Part shown: positions 11,601 through 22,425 of the stretch, piece by piece
How positions within the stretch are numbered: the stretch's first letter is position 1
Layout of the letters: each line of letters starts with the position of its first letter
Assembly (NCBI RefSeq): GCF_030696885.1
Contig: NZ_JAUYRI010000007.1
Location: 62,001 to 126,000 of the forward strand
Reading direction: 5' to 3'
DNA length: 64,000 bases
DNA from: Thiobacillus sp.
Lineage (GTDB): Bacteria; Pseudomonadota; Gammaproteobacteria; Burkholderiales; Thiobacillaceae
The notes under the pieces: generated by a model
The model's input: the letters and a program-made list of their open reading frames with translations, nothing else
What the model was told of the DNA's origin: nothing
Database searches by the model: none
Translations under genes and position numbers: made by a program

Positions 11601-11852
11601 TATGTGCGCAGCCTGCCGCTGGACTACCTGAAGATCGACGGCACCTATATCCGCAACATCCTCACCGACAAGACCGACCAGGCACTGACCGCATCCATGG
11701 TGGATGTCGCCCATGCCCTCGGGCTCAAGGTCATCGCCGAATACGTCGACAGCGAGGCCACCTACGCCTGGCTAAAAGAGCTCGGCGTGGATTACGTCCA
11801 GGGCTACTGGGTGCACAAACCGGAGCCGCTCAACACCCTGGTCCTGAACTAG
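8640..11852 (+). CDS. DUF1631-like protein with degenerate GGDEF and C-terminal EAL domain
   Basis: EAL-type motifs EILLGVDE, SVNVSGNSL, EVTETAAI, DDFGSGYSSYSY, LKIDG, VQGYWVHKP; the GGDEF position reads RLSDVSFML. Confidence 0.85.
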   Translation: MSEQSPFALRSILLPAVLQVEDQAPCFGTIASLSEQGLSFDFRGEPLSQRSVGLTAQLDFDLQDKHHSCKGLIVNIQGGRALLSLRSMPSAIVAALQSAPRHGGSTLTARLSSLQVQQGCHASFMENMKAVVDDFYALLPEQIQLSVQPEEANDPAGMSQLQKDLVRLRPQFTRWFTQAYPMHPELRGSVPAASPANATDPIDMARVDDWIRRTTIAQKAVESLGTLLEAFDLHYSNLLNSGGKRASHPFQLDALLSVLADLLEPLKIAPDKQIVCYELMARAFTKHAVSLYQSLLDIVGDAPPELIHHPQQITSLEEWLKLFAAGAAPGAESENADANASSRINELSALLGRLTNTLGELNLHLPIPPSSETGGVVPSGMLVPAMLARDRIFGRFLPATTGLLDAGNLLLLDPARLAAGSGMSAVGKVLGGLTDLDNAALQGLHALMRQPPPIDPGPEKLGQASQVRALMLQAQGLLLEYTLNGLTYESQPDHPAWTLINALDALHQGADDRGQFLDPALHHGISLSMQWLLGQENVDAALEQIDRLLLKINTQLQEARQSRREQHLKTLGSLILDSSLIGTAWCVVKQGDVAIPYEVLGTHEDTLYLLNRSATVLLDIPVERFLQQLDSGQIEEAESFDEPFLERIADATLTASLNAVHAFTWQDPASGCLKRNALMDELERRLAHPVTEPPTFCALIEIPTMRPSLSSLPGDELAVMQKRTGEIILNALENGERCGRLSDVSFMLVFAPQDPEGLATRLSQLKIDMESLHAEWKMIGAVVPLLGEEASLAPSSVLRRANQACTPLRQHAGFDLSCLSNVPPVSNQIDPLPFSSLYLRCQKIASCDKSAPSHYEILLGVDEALVPSHTTQSFVVMAEQTDRIHALDTWVLKTVLEWMGSNAAGLDKLSGLSVNVSGNSLTLTHHVDAMISLLSDHPHLTSKLIIEVTETAAIDNMDVAVRSLRKLRALGCRIALDDFGSGYSSYSYVRSLPLDYLKIDGTYIRNILTDKTDQALTASMVDVAHALGLKVIAEYVDSEATYAWLKELGVDYVQGYWVHKPEPLNTLVLN

Positions 11853-13489
11853 TCCTTCGCCTTGTGGGCCGGGGCGCCCTCGACCTGCCGGTTGATCGCC
11901 CATTGCTGCGCAATGGACAGGATGTTGTTGACCACCCAGTACAGCACCAGGCCGGCCGGGAAGAACACAAACATCACGGTGAACGCAACCGGCATGATCA
12001 TCATGATCTTGGCCTGCATCGGGTCCATCGGCTGTGGGTTCAGCTTGACCTGCAGGATCGAGGTGATGCCCATCAGGATCGGCAGGATGAACCAGGGATC
12101 CGGCGCGGTCAGGTCGGTGATCCAGCCCAGCCAGGGCGCGCCGCGCATTTCCACCGCGGCCAGCAGCACCCAGTACAGCGCGATGAACACCGGGATCTGG
12201 ATCAGGATCGGCAGACAGCCGCCGAGCGGATTGATCTTCTCGGTCTTGTACATCTCCGCCATCGCCTGATGCAGCTTGGCGCGGTCGTCGCCGTAGGTGT
12301 CCTTCAACAGCTTCAGCCGCGGGGTCAGCTTCTTCATCTTGGCCATCGACTTGTAGCCCGCGGCCGACAGCGGATACAGCGCCAGCTTGATCAGGATGGT
12401 CAGGATAATGATGGCCCAGCCCCAGTTGCCAACGATGCGCTCGATCTTTTCCAGCGCCCAGAAAATCGGGTAGGCAAGCGGCGTCAGCCAGCCATAGTCG
12501 CGTGACAGCTCGAGGCCTGGCGCAATCTTTTCCAGCGCGGTCTGGGTTTGCGGACCGGCATACAGGGGGACCGTAAAGGTCTTCTGCTGGCCGGGTTCGA
12601 GCGTGCCTTCGGCGAGAATCACGCCGGCGGCATACAGACCTTCGCCCAGCGAGCGGGTGTAGTACTCACGCTTGACGTTGCCCTGGGGCAGCCAAGCCGA
12701 CACGAAGTGATGCTGCACCAGACCGACCCAGCCATTGTCGGCACTTTTCTCGAAATCGGCCTTGCCTTCCTGGATGTCCTTGAACGCGACTTTCTGGAAC
12801 TTGCGCGCATCCGTATAGAACGCCGGGCCGGTGTAGGTATAGAGGAAGAAGGATTCGCCGCGCGGCGCTTCGCCGTGACGCGTGAACTGGTAGTAGGGCG
12901 TCAGGTCGATCGGCTTGTCACCGCCGTTGATGACGCGGGTCTGCACACTGACCTGATAGCTGCCGCGCTTGAAAATATAGGTTTTTTCGACCCGCACACC
13001 CGTGGCGGGGTCGCTCCATACCAGCGGCACCTGCAACTGCGCCGCACCGCCAGCCAGACGATAGGTGCCCGGGTTGAGTTCGAACACGCTGCGGTGCGTC
13101 GGCAGGCCTTCGCCGACCAGACCGCTTTGCGCCAGATAGGGCCGCGTCGCGCTGTCTTCGAACAGGGTCAGGATCTGGTTTTTGTCTTCCGTCTCACGAT
13201 AGGTCAGCAGCTTCAGCTCGCGCAGGTCGCCGCCATTGGCGTCGATGCTGGCGCGCAGCACATCGGTTTCCACTACGGCCCGCTGGCCCTTGGCAAAGCC
13301 ACTGGTCGGCGCCGCTGCCGGGGCGGGCGGCGCATTCAGCGCCTGGGTTGGCGTCGGCGCCCCGGTGGCGGGTGCGCTGGCGGTGGTGGGCGTTTCAGGC
13401 ACCGGCGCATTCTGGTCCTGCCAGGCCTCCCACAGCAAAAGCAGCGTGAAGGAAAAGACGATGAAAAGAATCAGCCGCTGGTTATCCAT
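11849..13489 (-). CDS. yidC: Membrane protein insertase YidC
   Basis: MDNQRLILFIVFSFTLLLLWEAW N-terminus and the conserved WGWAIIILTILIKLALYPLSAAGYKSMAKMKKL region. Confidence 0.97.
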   Translation of the reverse strand: MDNQRLILFIVFSFTLLLLWEAWQDQNAPVPETPTTASAPATGAPTPTQALNAPPAPAAAPTSGFAKGQRAVVETDVLRASIDANGGDLRELKLLTYRETEDKNQILTLFEDSATRPYLAQSGLVGEGLPTHRSVFELNPGTYRLAGGAAQLQVPLVWSDPATGVRVEKTYIFKRGSYQVSVQTRVINGGDKPIDLTPYYQFTRHGEAPRGESFFLYTYTGPAFYTDARKFQKVAFKDIQEGKADFEKSADNGWVGLVQHHFVSAWLPQGNVKREYYTRSLGEGLYAAGVILAEGTLEPGQQKTFTVPLYAGPQTQTALEKIAPGLELSRDYGWLTPLAYPIFWALEKIERIVGNWGWAIIILTILIKLALYPLSAAGYKSMAKMKKLTPRLKLLKDTYGDDRAKLHQAMAEMYKTEKINPLGGCLPILIQIPVFIALYWVLLAAVEMRGAPWLGWITDLTAPDPWFILPILMGITSILQVKLNPQPMDPMQAKIMMIMPVAFTVMFVFFPAGLVLYWVVNNILSIAQQWAINRQVEGAPAHKAKD

Positions 13490-13505
13490 TGAGACGGGAC
13501 GCGTT

Positions 13506-13892
13506 TTAGTTGGAGGAGGGATCCGGCACGACATCGGCCGCCGGTGCGGTAGGCCATTTTGCCATGGCGCGCTCACCCGCACGTTTAAAGGTGCGTGACA
13601 GATCGCGCGCCTCGTCGCCGGCGACCGGTTTGGCGATCAGTCGAACGACGAAATCGCAGGCGGGCAACGTCGGCAGCATCTCCCGGAAACTTTCGCGCAC
13701 GCAGCGCTTGACGCGGTTGCGGTCAACCGCGCGTGCGAGCAGGCGCTTGGCGATCACCATGCCCAATCGGGGATAGCCCACCTGGTTGGGACAGGCCATG
13801 ACCACGATGCTGTCAGTGCGCGCACGCTGATTGCGGGCAAACACCCGGGCGAAATCGGCCGGGCGGACGAGGCGCGCGTCGTGCAGGCGCAC
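13506..13892 (-). CDS. rnpA: Ribonuclease P protein component (GTG start)
   Basis: RLVRPADFARVFARN ... RLGMVIAKRLLARAVDRNRVKRCVRESFR; located immediately after rpmH. Confidence 0.95.
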   Translation of the reverse strand: MRLHDARLVRPADFARVFARNQRARTDSIVVMACPNQVGYPRLGMVIAKRLLARAVDRNRVKRCVRESFREMLPTLPACDFVVRLIAKPVAGDEARDLSRTFKRAGERAMAKWPTAPAADVVPDPSSN

Positions 13893-13922
13893 GCCTCCGG
13901 TTTTGCCGGGATGCGTGTCGAT

Positions 13923-14057
13923 TTAGACAGCCAGGCGGGTGCGGCCCTTGGCGCGGCGCGCGTTGATCACGGCGCGGCCGGCCTTGGTTTTCATGCGGGC
14001 GCGAAAACCATGGGTGCGCTTGCGGCGAACGGTAGACGGCTGGTAAGTGCGTTTCAT
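13923..14057 (-). CDS. rpmH: 50S ribosomal protein L34
   Basis: Hand translation: [44 protein letters not shown] (44 aa), too short for the ORF track. Confidence 0.98.
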   Translation of the reverse strand: MKRTYQPSTVRRKRTHGFRARMKTKAGRAVINARRAKGRTRLAV

Positions 14058-14211
14058 GTCGAGTCCTTTCTAAGGCTGCTGGCCGGTTCCGCACGGGCAA
14101 GAGCCGGCCAGCACTAAAAAATCTGTTGAAAAACCGCATATTAGACATTCCCGACCCCGGTGCTGTCAAGCGCGTGCAGCCAGGCGGCCTGCGCGCCGGG
14201 GTTCTTCCGCC

Positions 14212-14220
14212 TGTGGATAA
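14212..14220 (-). promoter_or_regulatory. DnaA box upstream of dnaA
   Basis: TGTGGATAA, exact reverse complement of TTATCCACA. Confidence 0.75.
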
Positions 14221-14288
14221 CCTCGCCGAAGGGGAGTAAGATTCGTCGCTTGAATCTCATGCCGCTTACCCCTTCCCGCCCATCGACT

Positions 14289-15626
14289 ATGGATTCCTTC
14301 TGGGACCTTTGCCAAGAGCGCTTTCGCGCCAGTTTGACCCAGCAGCAATTCAGCACGTGGATCAAGCCCCTGGTGTTTGAAGACGCGGGCGGTGAGGTGC
14401 GGATCCTCGCGCCCAACCACTTCGTGATGGACTGGGTGCGCGAAAAATTCGCTGAACACATCGACGGCTGGGCCCAGGAATTCTACGCCCGTCCGGTCTC
14501 GATCCATTATGCGCTGGGCAAAAAGGCGACCGCCCCGCGGACTGCGGCGCCGGCGCCTGCCGGCGTTGCGCGGGTGCCGGCCGCCCCGGCGCCGCCTGCG
14601 GTCGGCGGCATGCGCATCAATCCGGCCTTTTCGTTCGACAACTTCGTTTCCGGCCGGGCCAACCAGCTGGCGCGGGCCGCGGCCCTGCAGATTGCCGACA
14701 ACCCCGGTACCGCCTACAACCCGCTGTTTGTCTATGGCGGCGTTGGCCTCGGCAAGACCCACCTGCTGCAGGCCATCGGCAACACCGTGCGCCAGGCCAA
14801 CCCCGACGCGCGCATCAGCTATATCCACGCCAACGATTATGTCGACGACGTGGTCAAGGCCTATTTGAACAAGCAGTTCGACGACCTCAAGCGACGCTAC
14901 ATGTCGCTCGACCTGCTGCTGGTCGACGACATCCAGTTCCTGGCCAAGAAGGACCGCACCCAGGAAGAGTTCTTCTATGTGTTCAACTCGCTGATCGAGA
15001 ACAAGAAGCAGATCGTCATCACCTGCGACACCTTCCCCAAGGAAATCACCGGGCTCGACGATCGCCTGAAATCGCGTTTCGCCTGGGGTCTGACCGTGGC
15101 GGTGGAGCCGCCCGAGCTGGAAATGCGGGTCGCCATCCTGCTGGCCAAGGCACAAGCCGAAAACATCAAGCTCGACGAGAACGTCGCCTTCTTCATTGCC
15201 AAGCAGGTGCGTTCCAACGTGCGCGAACTCGAGGGCGCGCTCAAAAGAGTAATCGCCTTCTCGCGCTTCCACGAAAAGCCGATCTCGCTGGAGCTGGTGA
15301 AGGAGGCGCTGCGCGACCTGATCGCCTCGACTTCGCGCATCGTCTCGATTGAGAACATCCAGAAGACCGTCGCCGACTTCTACAAGATCAAGGTCGCCGA
15401 CATGTTTTCGAAGAAGCGCACGCGCAACCTGGCGCGTCCCCGCCAGATTGCGATGGCGCTGTCCAAGGAACTGACCAACCAGAGCCTGCCGGAAATCGGC
15501 GAGTCCTTCGGCGGGCGCGACCACACCACGGTGATCCACGCCTGCCGTAAAGTGGCCGAGCTGCGTGAGACCGAAGCGGATATCGGGCGCGATTATCTGG
15601 TGTTGCTACAAAGCCTGACAGGCTGA
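14289..15626 (+). CDS. dnaA: Chromosomal replication initiator protein DnaA
   Basis: [66 protein letters not shown]. Confidence 0.99.
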   Translation: MDSFWDLCQERFRASLTQQQFSTWIKPLVFEDAGGEVRILAPNHFVMDWVREKFAEHIDGWAQEFYARPVSIHYALGKKATAPRTAAPAPAGVARVPAAPAPPAVGGMRINPAFSFDNFVSGRANQLARAAALQIADNPGTAYNPLFVYGGVGLGKTHLLQAIGNTVRQANPDARISYIHANDYVDDVVKAYLNKQFDDLKRRYMSLDLLLVDDIQFLAKKDRTQEEFFYVFNSLIENKKQIVITCDTFPKEITGLDDRLKSRFAWGLTVAVEPPELEMRVAILLAKAQAENIKLDENVAFFIAKQVRSNVRELEGALKRVIAFSRFHEKPISLELVKEALRDLIASTSRIVSIENIQKTVADFYKIKVADMFSKKRTRNLARPRQIAMALSKELTNQSLPEIGESFGGRDHTTVIHACRKVAELRETEADIGRDYLVLLQSLTG

Positions 15627-15805
15627 GGATGAAATGTGGATAAGACAGGCTCGATCGGCCGGCAAGCGAAAACGCTCCCCAGCTCTCCCGTATCGTACCG
15701 CTTTTGCCCACACCCAATAATGACGACAATGACATGATTCGATTGAGTAAAGAAGCTTATCCCCAGATTTAGGCCGCCTTTATTACGACTTTCAGGAATA
15801 TATAA
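15627..15805. other. dnaA-dnaN intergenic region, candidate oriC
   Basis: DnaA box TGTGGATAA at 15635-15643, near-match TTATCCCCA at 15757-15765, AT-rich tract just before dnaN. Confidence 0.45.
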
Positions 15806-16909
15806 ATGCTATTAGTACAAAGCGAACGCAATGCCCTGCTGGCTGCCCTGTCGGCAGTTGTGGGCGTGGTGGAACGCCGCCACACCCTGCCCATCCTGTC
15901 CAACCTGCTGCTGGAGAAAAAAGCCGGCAAGTTGACGCTGCTGGCAACCGACCTGGAATTGCAGGTCAGCACCCAGATCGATGCGCCGGGGGGCGAGGAC
16001 TTCGCGATCACCATCGCAGCACGCAAACTGTTCGACATCGTGCGGGCGTTGCCGGACGACGCCAAGCTCAAGCTGGACAGCAAGGACAGCCAGGTCGTGG
16101 TCAGTGCCGGCAAGTCGCGCTTCACGCTGCAAACCTTGCCGGCCGCCGATTTTCCGCGGGTCGAAACCGGCGCCGGCCTGGGTGCTGCGATCCAGCTGCC
16201 GCAAAAAACGCTGAAGCGCCTGCTGCAGCTGGTGCAATTCGCGATGGCGAGCCAGGACATCCGCTATTACCTCAACGGCATGCTGCTGGTGCTGGAAGGC
16301 AAGCAGCTGCGCGTGGTGGCGACCGACGGCCATCGCCTGAGCTATGCCGAAACCGCGCTGGACGCCGAAGTCGAGGCGCGCGAAATCATCATTCCGCGCA
16401 AGACCGTGATGGAATTGTCCAAGCTGCTGGGCGACGTCGACGACGCGGTCGAGCTGCGCATCGGCGCCAACCAGGTCACCTTCACCCTGCCTGGTACCGA
16501 ACTCGTCACCAAGGTGGTCGACGGCAAGTTTCCTGACTACCAGCGCGTCATTCCGGCCAACCAGCCGCGTCACCTCAAGGCCAGGCGTCAGAACGTGATG
16601 CAGGCGCTGCAGCGCGCGGCTATCCTGTCGAACGAAAAATTCCGCGGCGTGCGTCTGGTGATGAGCGAGAACACGCTCGGCATCGTCTGCAACAACAACG
16701 AACAGGAAGAAGCGGCCGACGAAATCGAAGTCAGCTACAACGGCGATCCGCTGGATGTCGGCTTCAACGTGACCTATTTGCTCGACGGCCTGGGCGCTGT
16801 CAATACCGAAGAAATCACGCTGTCGCTGGGCGACGCCAACAGTAGCATGCTGCTTACCAGCGAAGGCGAGCCGGGCTTCAAGTACGTCGTGATGCCGATG
16901 CGGATTTGA
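15806..16909 (+). CDS. dnaN: DNA polymerase III beta subunit (sliding clamp)
   Basis: MLLVQSERNALLAALSAVVGVVERRHTLPILSNLLL ... C-terminal YVVMPMRI. Confidence 0.99.
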   Translation: MLLVQSERNALLAALSAVVGVVERRHTLPILSNLLLEKKAGKLTLLATDLELQVSTQIDAPGGEDFAITIAARKLFDIVRALPDDAKLKLDSKDSQVVVSAGKSRFTLQTLPAADFPRVETGAGLGAAIQLPQKTLKRLLQLVQFAMASQDIRYYLNGMLLVLEGKQLRVVATDGHRLSYAETALDAEVEAREIIIPRKTVMELSKLLGDVDDAVELRIGANQVTFTLPGTELVTKVVDGKFPDYQRVIPANQPRHLKARRQNVMQALQRAAILSNEKFRGVRLVMSENTLGIVCNNNEQEEAADEIEVSYNGDPLDVGFNVTYLLDGLGAVNTEEITLSLGDANSSMLLTSEGEPGFKYVVMPMRI

Positions 16910-16954
16910 GCGTGCCGGCATGGAAGCCGGCATTGCGTGATGCATGCCTCCTAG

Positions 16955-19465
<2,511 letters not shown>

Positions 19466-19510
19466 CAACCCACCCTCCGCCAGCAAGCGGAATGAGCGAA
19501 AGGGTAGTGG

Positions 19511-19542
19511 AAAGGCCAACCAGAGAAGGTTGGCCTTTTTTT
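19511..19542 (+). terminator. Rho-independent terminator of gyrB
   Basis: aaaggccaaccagagaaggttggccttttttt hairpin plus T-run. Confidence 0.9.
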
Positions 19543-19560
19543 CGAGCCCGGGCAGGTGGC

Positions 19561-19588
19561 TTGTCTGCTACCGGCCAGAAGCTGTCAT
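19561..19588 (+). repeat. Left copy of imperfect direct repeat flanking the GIY-YIG gene
   Basis: ttgtctgctaccggccagaagctgtcat; 19/28 identical by hand alignment to 21020..21047. Confidence 0.4.
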
Positions 19589-19619
19589 CTGCGGCCATTC
19601 TCCAAAGCGGCCTCTGCGA

Positions 19620-20969
19620 CTATCTTCGTTTTTCTAGCCGCTTCTTATTGGCTTGAATAACCAGCACTGCCTCCTCTATAGACAAGCCTTTCTTCATATG
19701 TCGTCTGAGTGCGTCAGTGCTGATCTCATAGCGTGCAGCACACGCCGTGAGAGAGGGAAATTTATTGCCAAATGCCGTTACATCTACGCCTTGATATTTT
19801 ACTGTCTCGGGTGCACTAGAAATGCCCAAGGCTTGTTCAATTGTCCAGCCGTTAGTTTTGATCCTGCCCCACACAAGTTTATAGTCAAGGCCATGTGTCT
19901 CTGCTGCTTGCTTGATCGAAGAAAAGGTTGCACCACCAACCTCAGTTCTGTTTCTGGAAAATTTCCCTCTTCGTTCGATCTCAGCTGCCTGCTCGGGTGT
20001 CCAGCCGAGGCGTGATACTCGAATATTGAAGACAGACACATCTATCCCGAAATAGTCAGCCGCAGCACCTCTTGAGGGAAATGCCATACCTCCAACAGTG
20101 ATGTGCGTAGGTGTACCAATGGAACCACCAGGGCTTATGTTATAGCCATTTTCGATGGTGCCTCTCTTATGGATTTCGCTGACTTCCTGCTGCTGAAGCT
20201 CAGTAAATGATCTGGCATCCGATCTAAGCAGTTCTATCGAGAAGTTCTCTATCCCATGAAGCCGAATGGCGTTGTAGAGCTTCGTATTGGTTCCCTTTGT
20301 TGCTGACCTCTTGTGGCCACTGAAACGTTGCCATAGAGGGTTGATCGTAATGCCTACGTACTGCTTTCCATTGACCTTATTGGTAACCAGGTAGAGCTTA
20401 TATTCGCCCTGCTCAGTAGCCGGGTACTCCTTCTCATCAACTATCTCGACCTTCCTCCAAAAAGGGTTGGTCCCACCGTTGTTTTGATTCCTGAACCGTG
20501 GGGGTGCCGCCTCAAGTTCTACCGCCTGCTCGGGTGTCCAACCAAGGAGAAGACGTTTTGCTACCAGTTTCTCCTTCTTTCCATAAACCTGAGCCATAGC
20601 CCAACTATTGGGGTAGCGCCTCCCCGCACAGGCGATTTCCTTGGTCTGCTTTGGAGATTTCTTATGATCTTCCAGCCCAACCGCCTGATCTGGAGTCCAA
20701 CCCATCGCTAGTCGCTTATGGATGGTGCCTTCCTCAATTCTGAAATGCTCCGAAGCATCCCGTATTGAGGCAAAAGTGCCCGCACTTGTTGTGAGCTTTA
20801 TGCACCGGCTGGGCTTCTTCTTGTGCGGCTCTAATCCAAGCGCCTCTTCATAAGACCATCCGCTTTTGATGCGTCTCGCAACATTTCCATAGGGCTGCTC
20901 GAAATGGGCTGCTGCCTCTCTCATGGAGGAGAAGGTAATTCCGGCGACAGTGATCGAGACTTTTGCCAT
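19620..20969 (-). CDS. GIY-YIG nuclease-like protein with six flanking DNA-binding-type repeats (homing endonuclease-like)
   Basis: YKLYLVTNKVNGKQYVGIT...RFSGHKRSA...LQQQEVSEI...NGYNISPGG core (about 20115..20408); repeats of the form VxGxxFxSxxxAAxxFxxxxxxVxxRxxxGWTxEQAxxLE, three before and three after; visibly lower GC than neighbours. Confidence 0.85.
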   Translation of the reverse strand: MAKVSITVAGITFSSMREAAAHFEQPYGNVARRIKSGWSYEEALGLEPHKKKPSRCIKLTTSAGTFASIRDASEHFRIEEGTIHKRLAMGWTPDQAVGLEDHKKSPKQTKEIACAGRRYPNSWAMAQVYGKKEKLVAKRLLLGWTPEQAVELEAAPPRFRNQNNGGTNPFWRKVEIVDEKEYPATEQGEYKLYLVTNKVNGKQYVGITINPLWQRFSGHKRSATKGTNTKLYNAIRLHGIENFSIELLRSDARSFTELQQQEVSEIHKRGTIENGYNISPGGSIGTPTHITVGGMAFPSRGAAADYFGIDVSVFNIRVSRLGWTPEQAAEIERRGKFSRNRTEVGGATFSSIKQAAETHGLDYKLVWGRIKTNGWTIEQALGISSAPETVKYQGVDVTAFGNKFPSLTACAARYEISTDALRRHMKKGLSIEEAVLVIQANKKRLEKRR

Positions 20970-21019
20970 CTCCTAATGCTATCTTGGAACCGCTGAATGT
21001 CCGGTCATGTTTAAGCTAA

Positions 21020-21047
21020 TTGGCTGCTTTGGGTCGATAGCCGTCAT
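21020..21047 (+). repeat. Right copy of imperfect direct repeat flanking the GIY-YIG gene
   Basis: ttggctgctttgggtcgatagccgtcat; internal ggct...agcc dyad. Confidence 0.4.
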
Positions 21048-21359
21048 GGAATTGACCCTCGACACCCAAAAAACGCCAAGCGGCCTTAAGCGCTGATTCG
21101 GGGCGGGCCCGTTCCGCAATAAACGCCCGATCAAACCCGCACGCGTAGCTTGCCATCCAGCGCGTCGGTCCTTAACACCTTCCCCAAATACCGCTTCGCC
21201 CAGTCCGCAGGGCCGCGGCCCCGGCTCGCATCAAAAAGCGGAAGCGTCATTAAACCGTAACACTCAATCCCTATCGTAGCGATCGCTGAACGACGGAATG
21301 ACTCGTTCGTGCATTTTGAGACACGCCCCGCCCTCGTTACCCCATTGGAGATTAAGCAT

Positions 21360-22343
21360 ATGGTTCAGAATAAAATCGTTGCCGCACTTGGCTTTGTGGC
21401 CTGCTCGTTGGTCAGCCATGCTGCGCTTGCCCAGGCCGTCAAGGTCGATCCCGCGCTGCCGTCGTACCAGAAGGCCAGCGGTGTGTCCGGTAACTTCACC
21501 AGCGTCGGTTCCGACACGCTGAACAACCTGATGACGCTGTGGGCCGAGACCTACAAGCGCAACTACCCCAACGTCAACATCCAGATCCAGGGTGCCGGTT
21601 CCTCGACCGCGCCCCCCGCGCTGATCGAAGGCGCTGCCAACTTCGGCCCGATGAGCCGCCTGATGACCGCCAAGGAAATCGAGGCTTTCGAGAAGAAGTT
21701 CGGTTACAAGCCCACCCCGGTGCCCGCCGCGATCGACGCGCTCGCCGTGTACGTCAACAAGGACAACCCGATCAAGGGTCTGTCGCTCACCCAGGTCGAT
21801 GCGATCATGTCCGCCACCCGCAAGTGCGGCGGCGCAGCCGACGTCACCACCTGGGGTCAGGTCGGCATGACCGGCGAATGGGCCAGCCGCACCGTCGCGC
21901 TGTACGGCCGCAACTCGGTATCCGGCACCTACGGCTTTTTCAAGGAAAAGGCGCTGTGCAAGGGTGACTTCAAGCGCAACGTCGCCGAGCAGCCGGGTTC
22001 CGCCTCGGTGGTGCAAAGCGTGACCGGCCAGATCGGCGCCATCGGCTACTCAGGCATCGGCTACAAGACCTCGGGCGTGCGTGCGCTGCCGCTGTCGCAG
22101 AAGGATGGCCAGCCCTTCGTCGAACCGGATGCCACGCACGCCATCGACGGCACCTACCCGCTCGCCCGCGTGCTGTACTTCTACGTCAACAAGCGTCCGA
22201 ACCAGCCGCTGGCTCCGCTCGAGCGCGAGTTCGTCAAGCTGGTGCTCTCCAAGCAGGGTCAGGAAGTCGTGATCAAGGATGGTTTCGTGCCGCTGCCTGC
22301 CGCGCTGGCCGCCAAGGCGATGGCTGATCTGGGCATCAAGTAA
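21360..22343 (+). CDS. pstS: Phosphate ABC transporter substrate-binding protein PstS
   Basis: [25 protein letters not shown] signal; [42 protein letters not shown]; followed by pstC/A/B. Confidence 0.92.
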   Translation: MVQNKIVAALGFVACSLVSHAALAQAVKVDPALPSYQKASGVSGNFTSVGSDTLNNLMTLWAETYKRNYPNVNIQIQGAGSSTAPPALIEGAANFGPMSRLMTAKEIEAFEKKFGYKPTPVPAAIDALAVYVNKDNPIKGLSLTQVDAIMSATRKCGGAADVTTWGQVGMTGEWASRTVALYGRNSVSGTYGFFKEKALCKGDFKRNVAEQPGSASVVQSVTGQIGAIGYSGIGYKTSGVRALPLSQKDGQPFVEPDATHAIDGTYPLARVLYFYVNKRPNQPLAPLEREFVKLVLSKQGQEVVIKDGFVPLPAALAAKAMADLGIK

Positions 22344-22425
22344 GCCTGCCGCTCAATCAAGCCAGGCCGGTCCCCCAGCATCGGGCGGATCGGCCTGGCG
22401 CGACACACTCACGGAGACTCAAATC

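Noticed and set aside
19620-20969. GIY-YIG gene as an intron- or intein-encoded endonuclease
   Set aside because: gyrB is uninterrupted and has its own terminator upstream; the gene is on the opposite strand and free-standing, with no visible group I intron or intein junctions.
21251-21359. Pho box upstream of pstS
   Set aside because: Looked for tandem CTGTCAT-like repeats; no convincing match visible.
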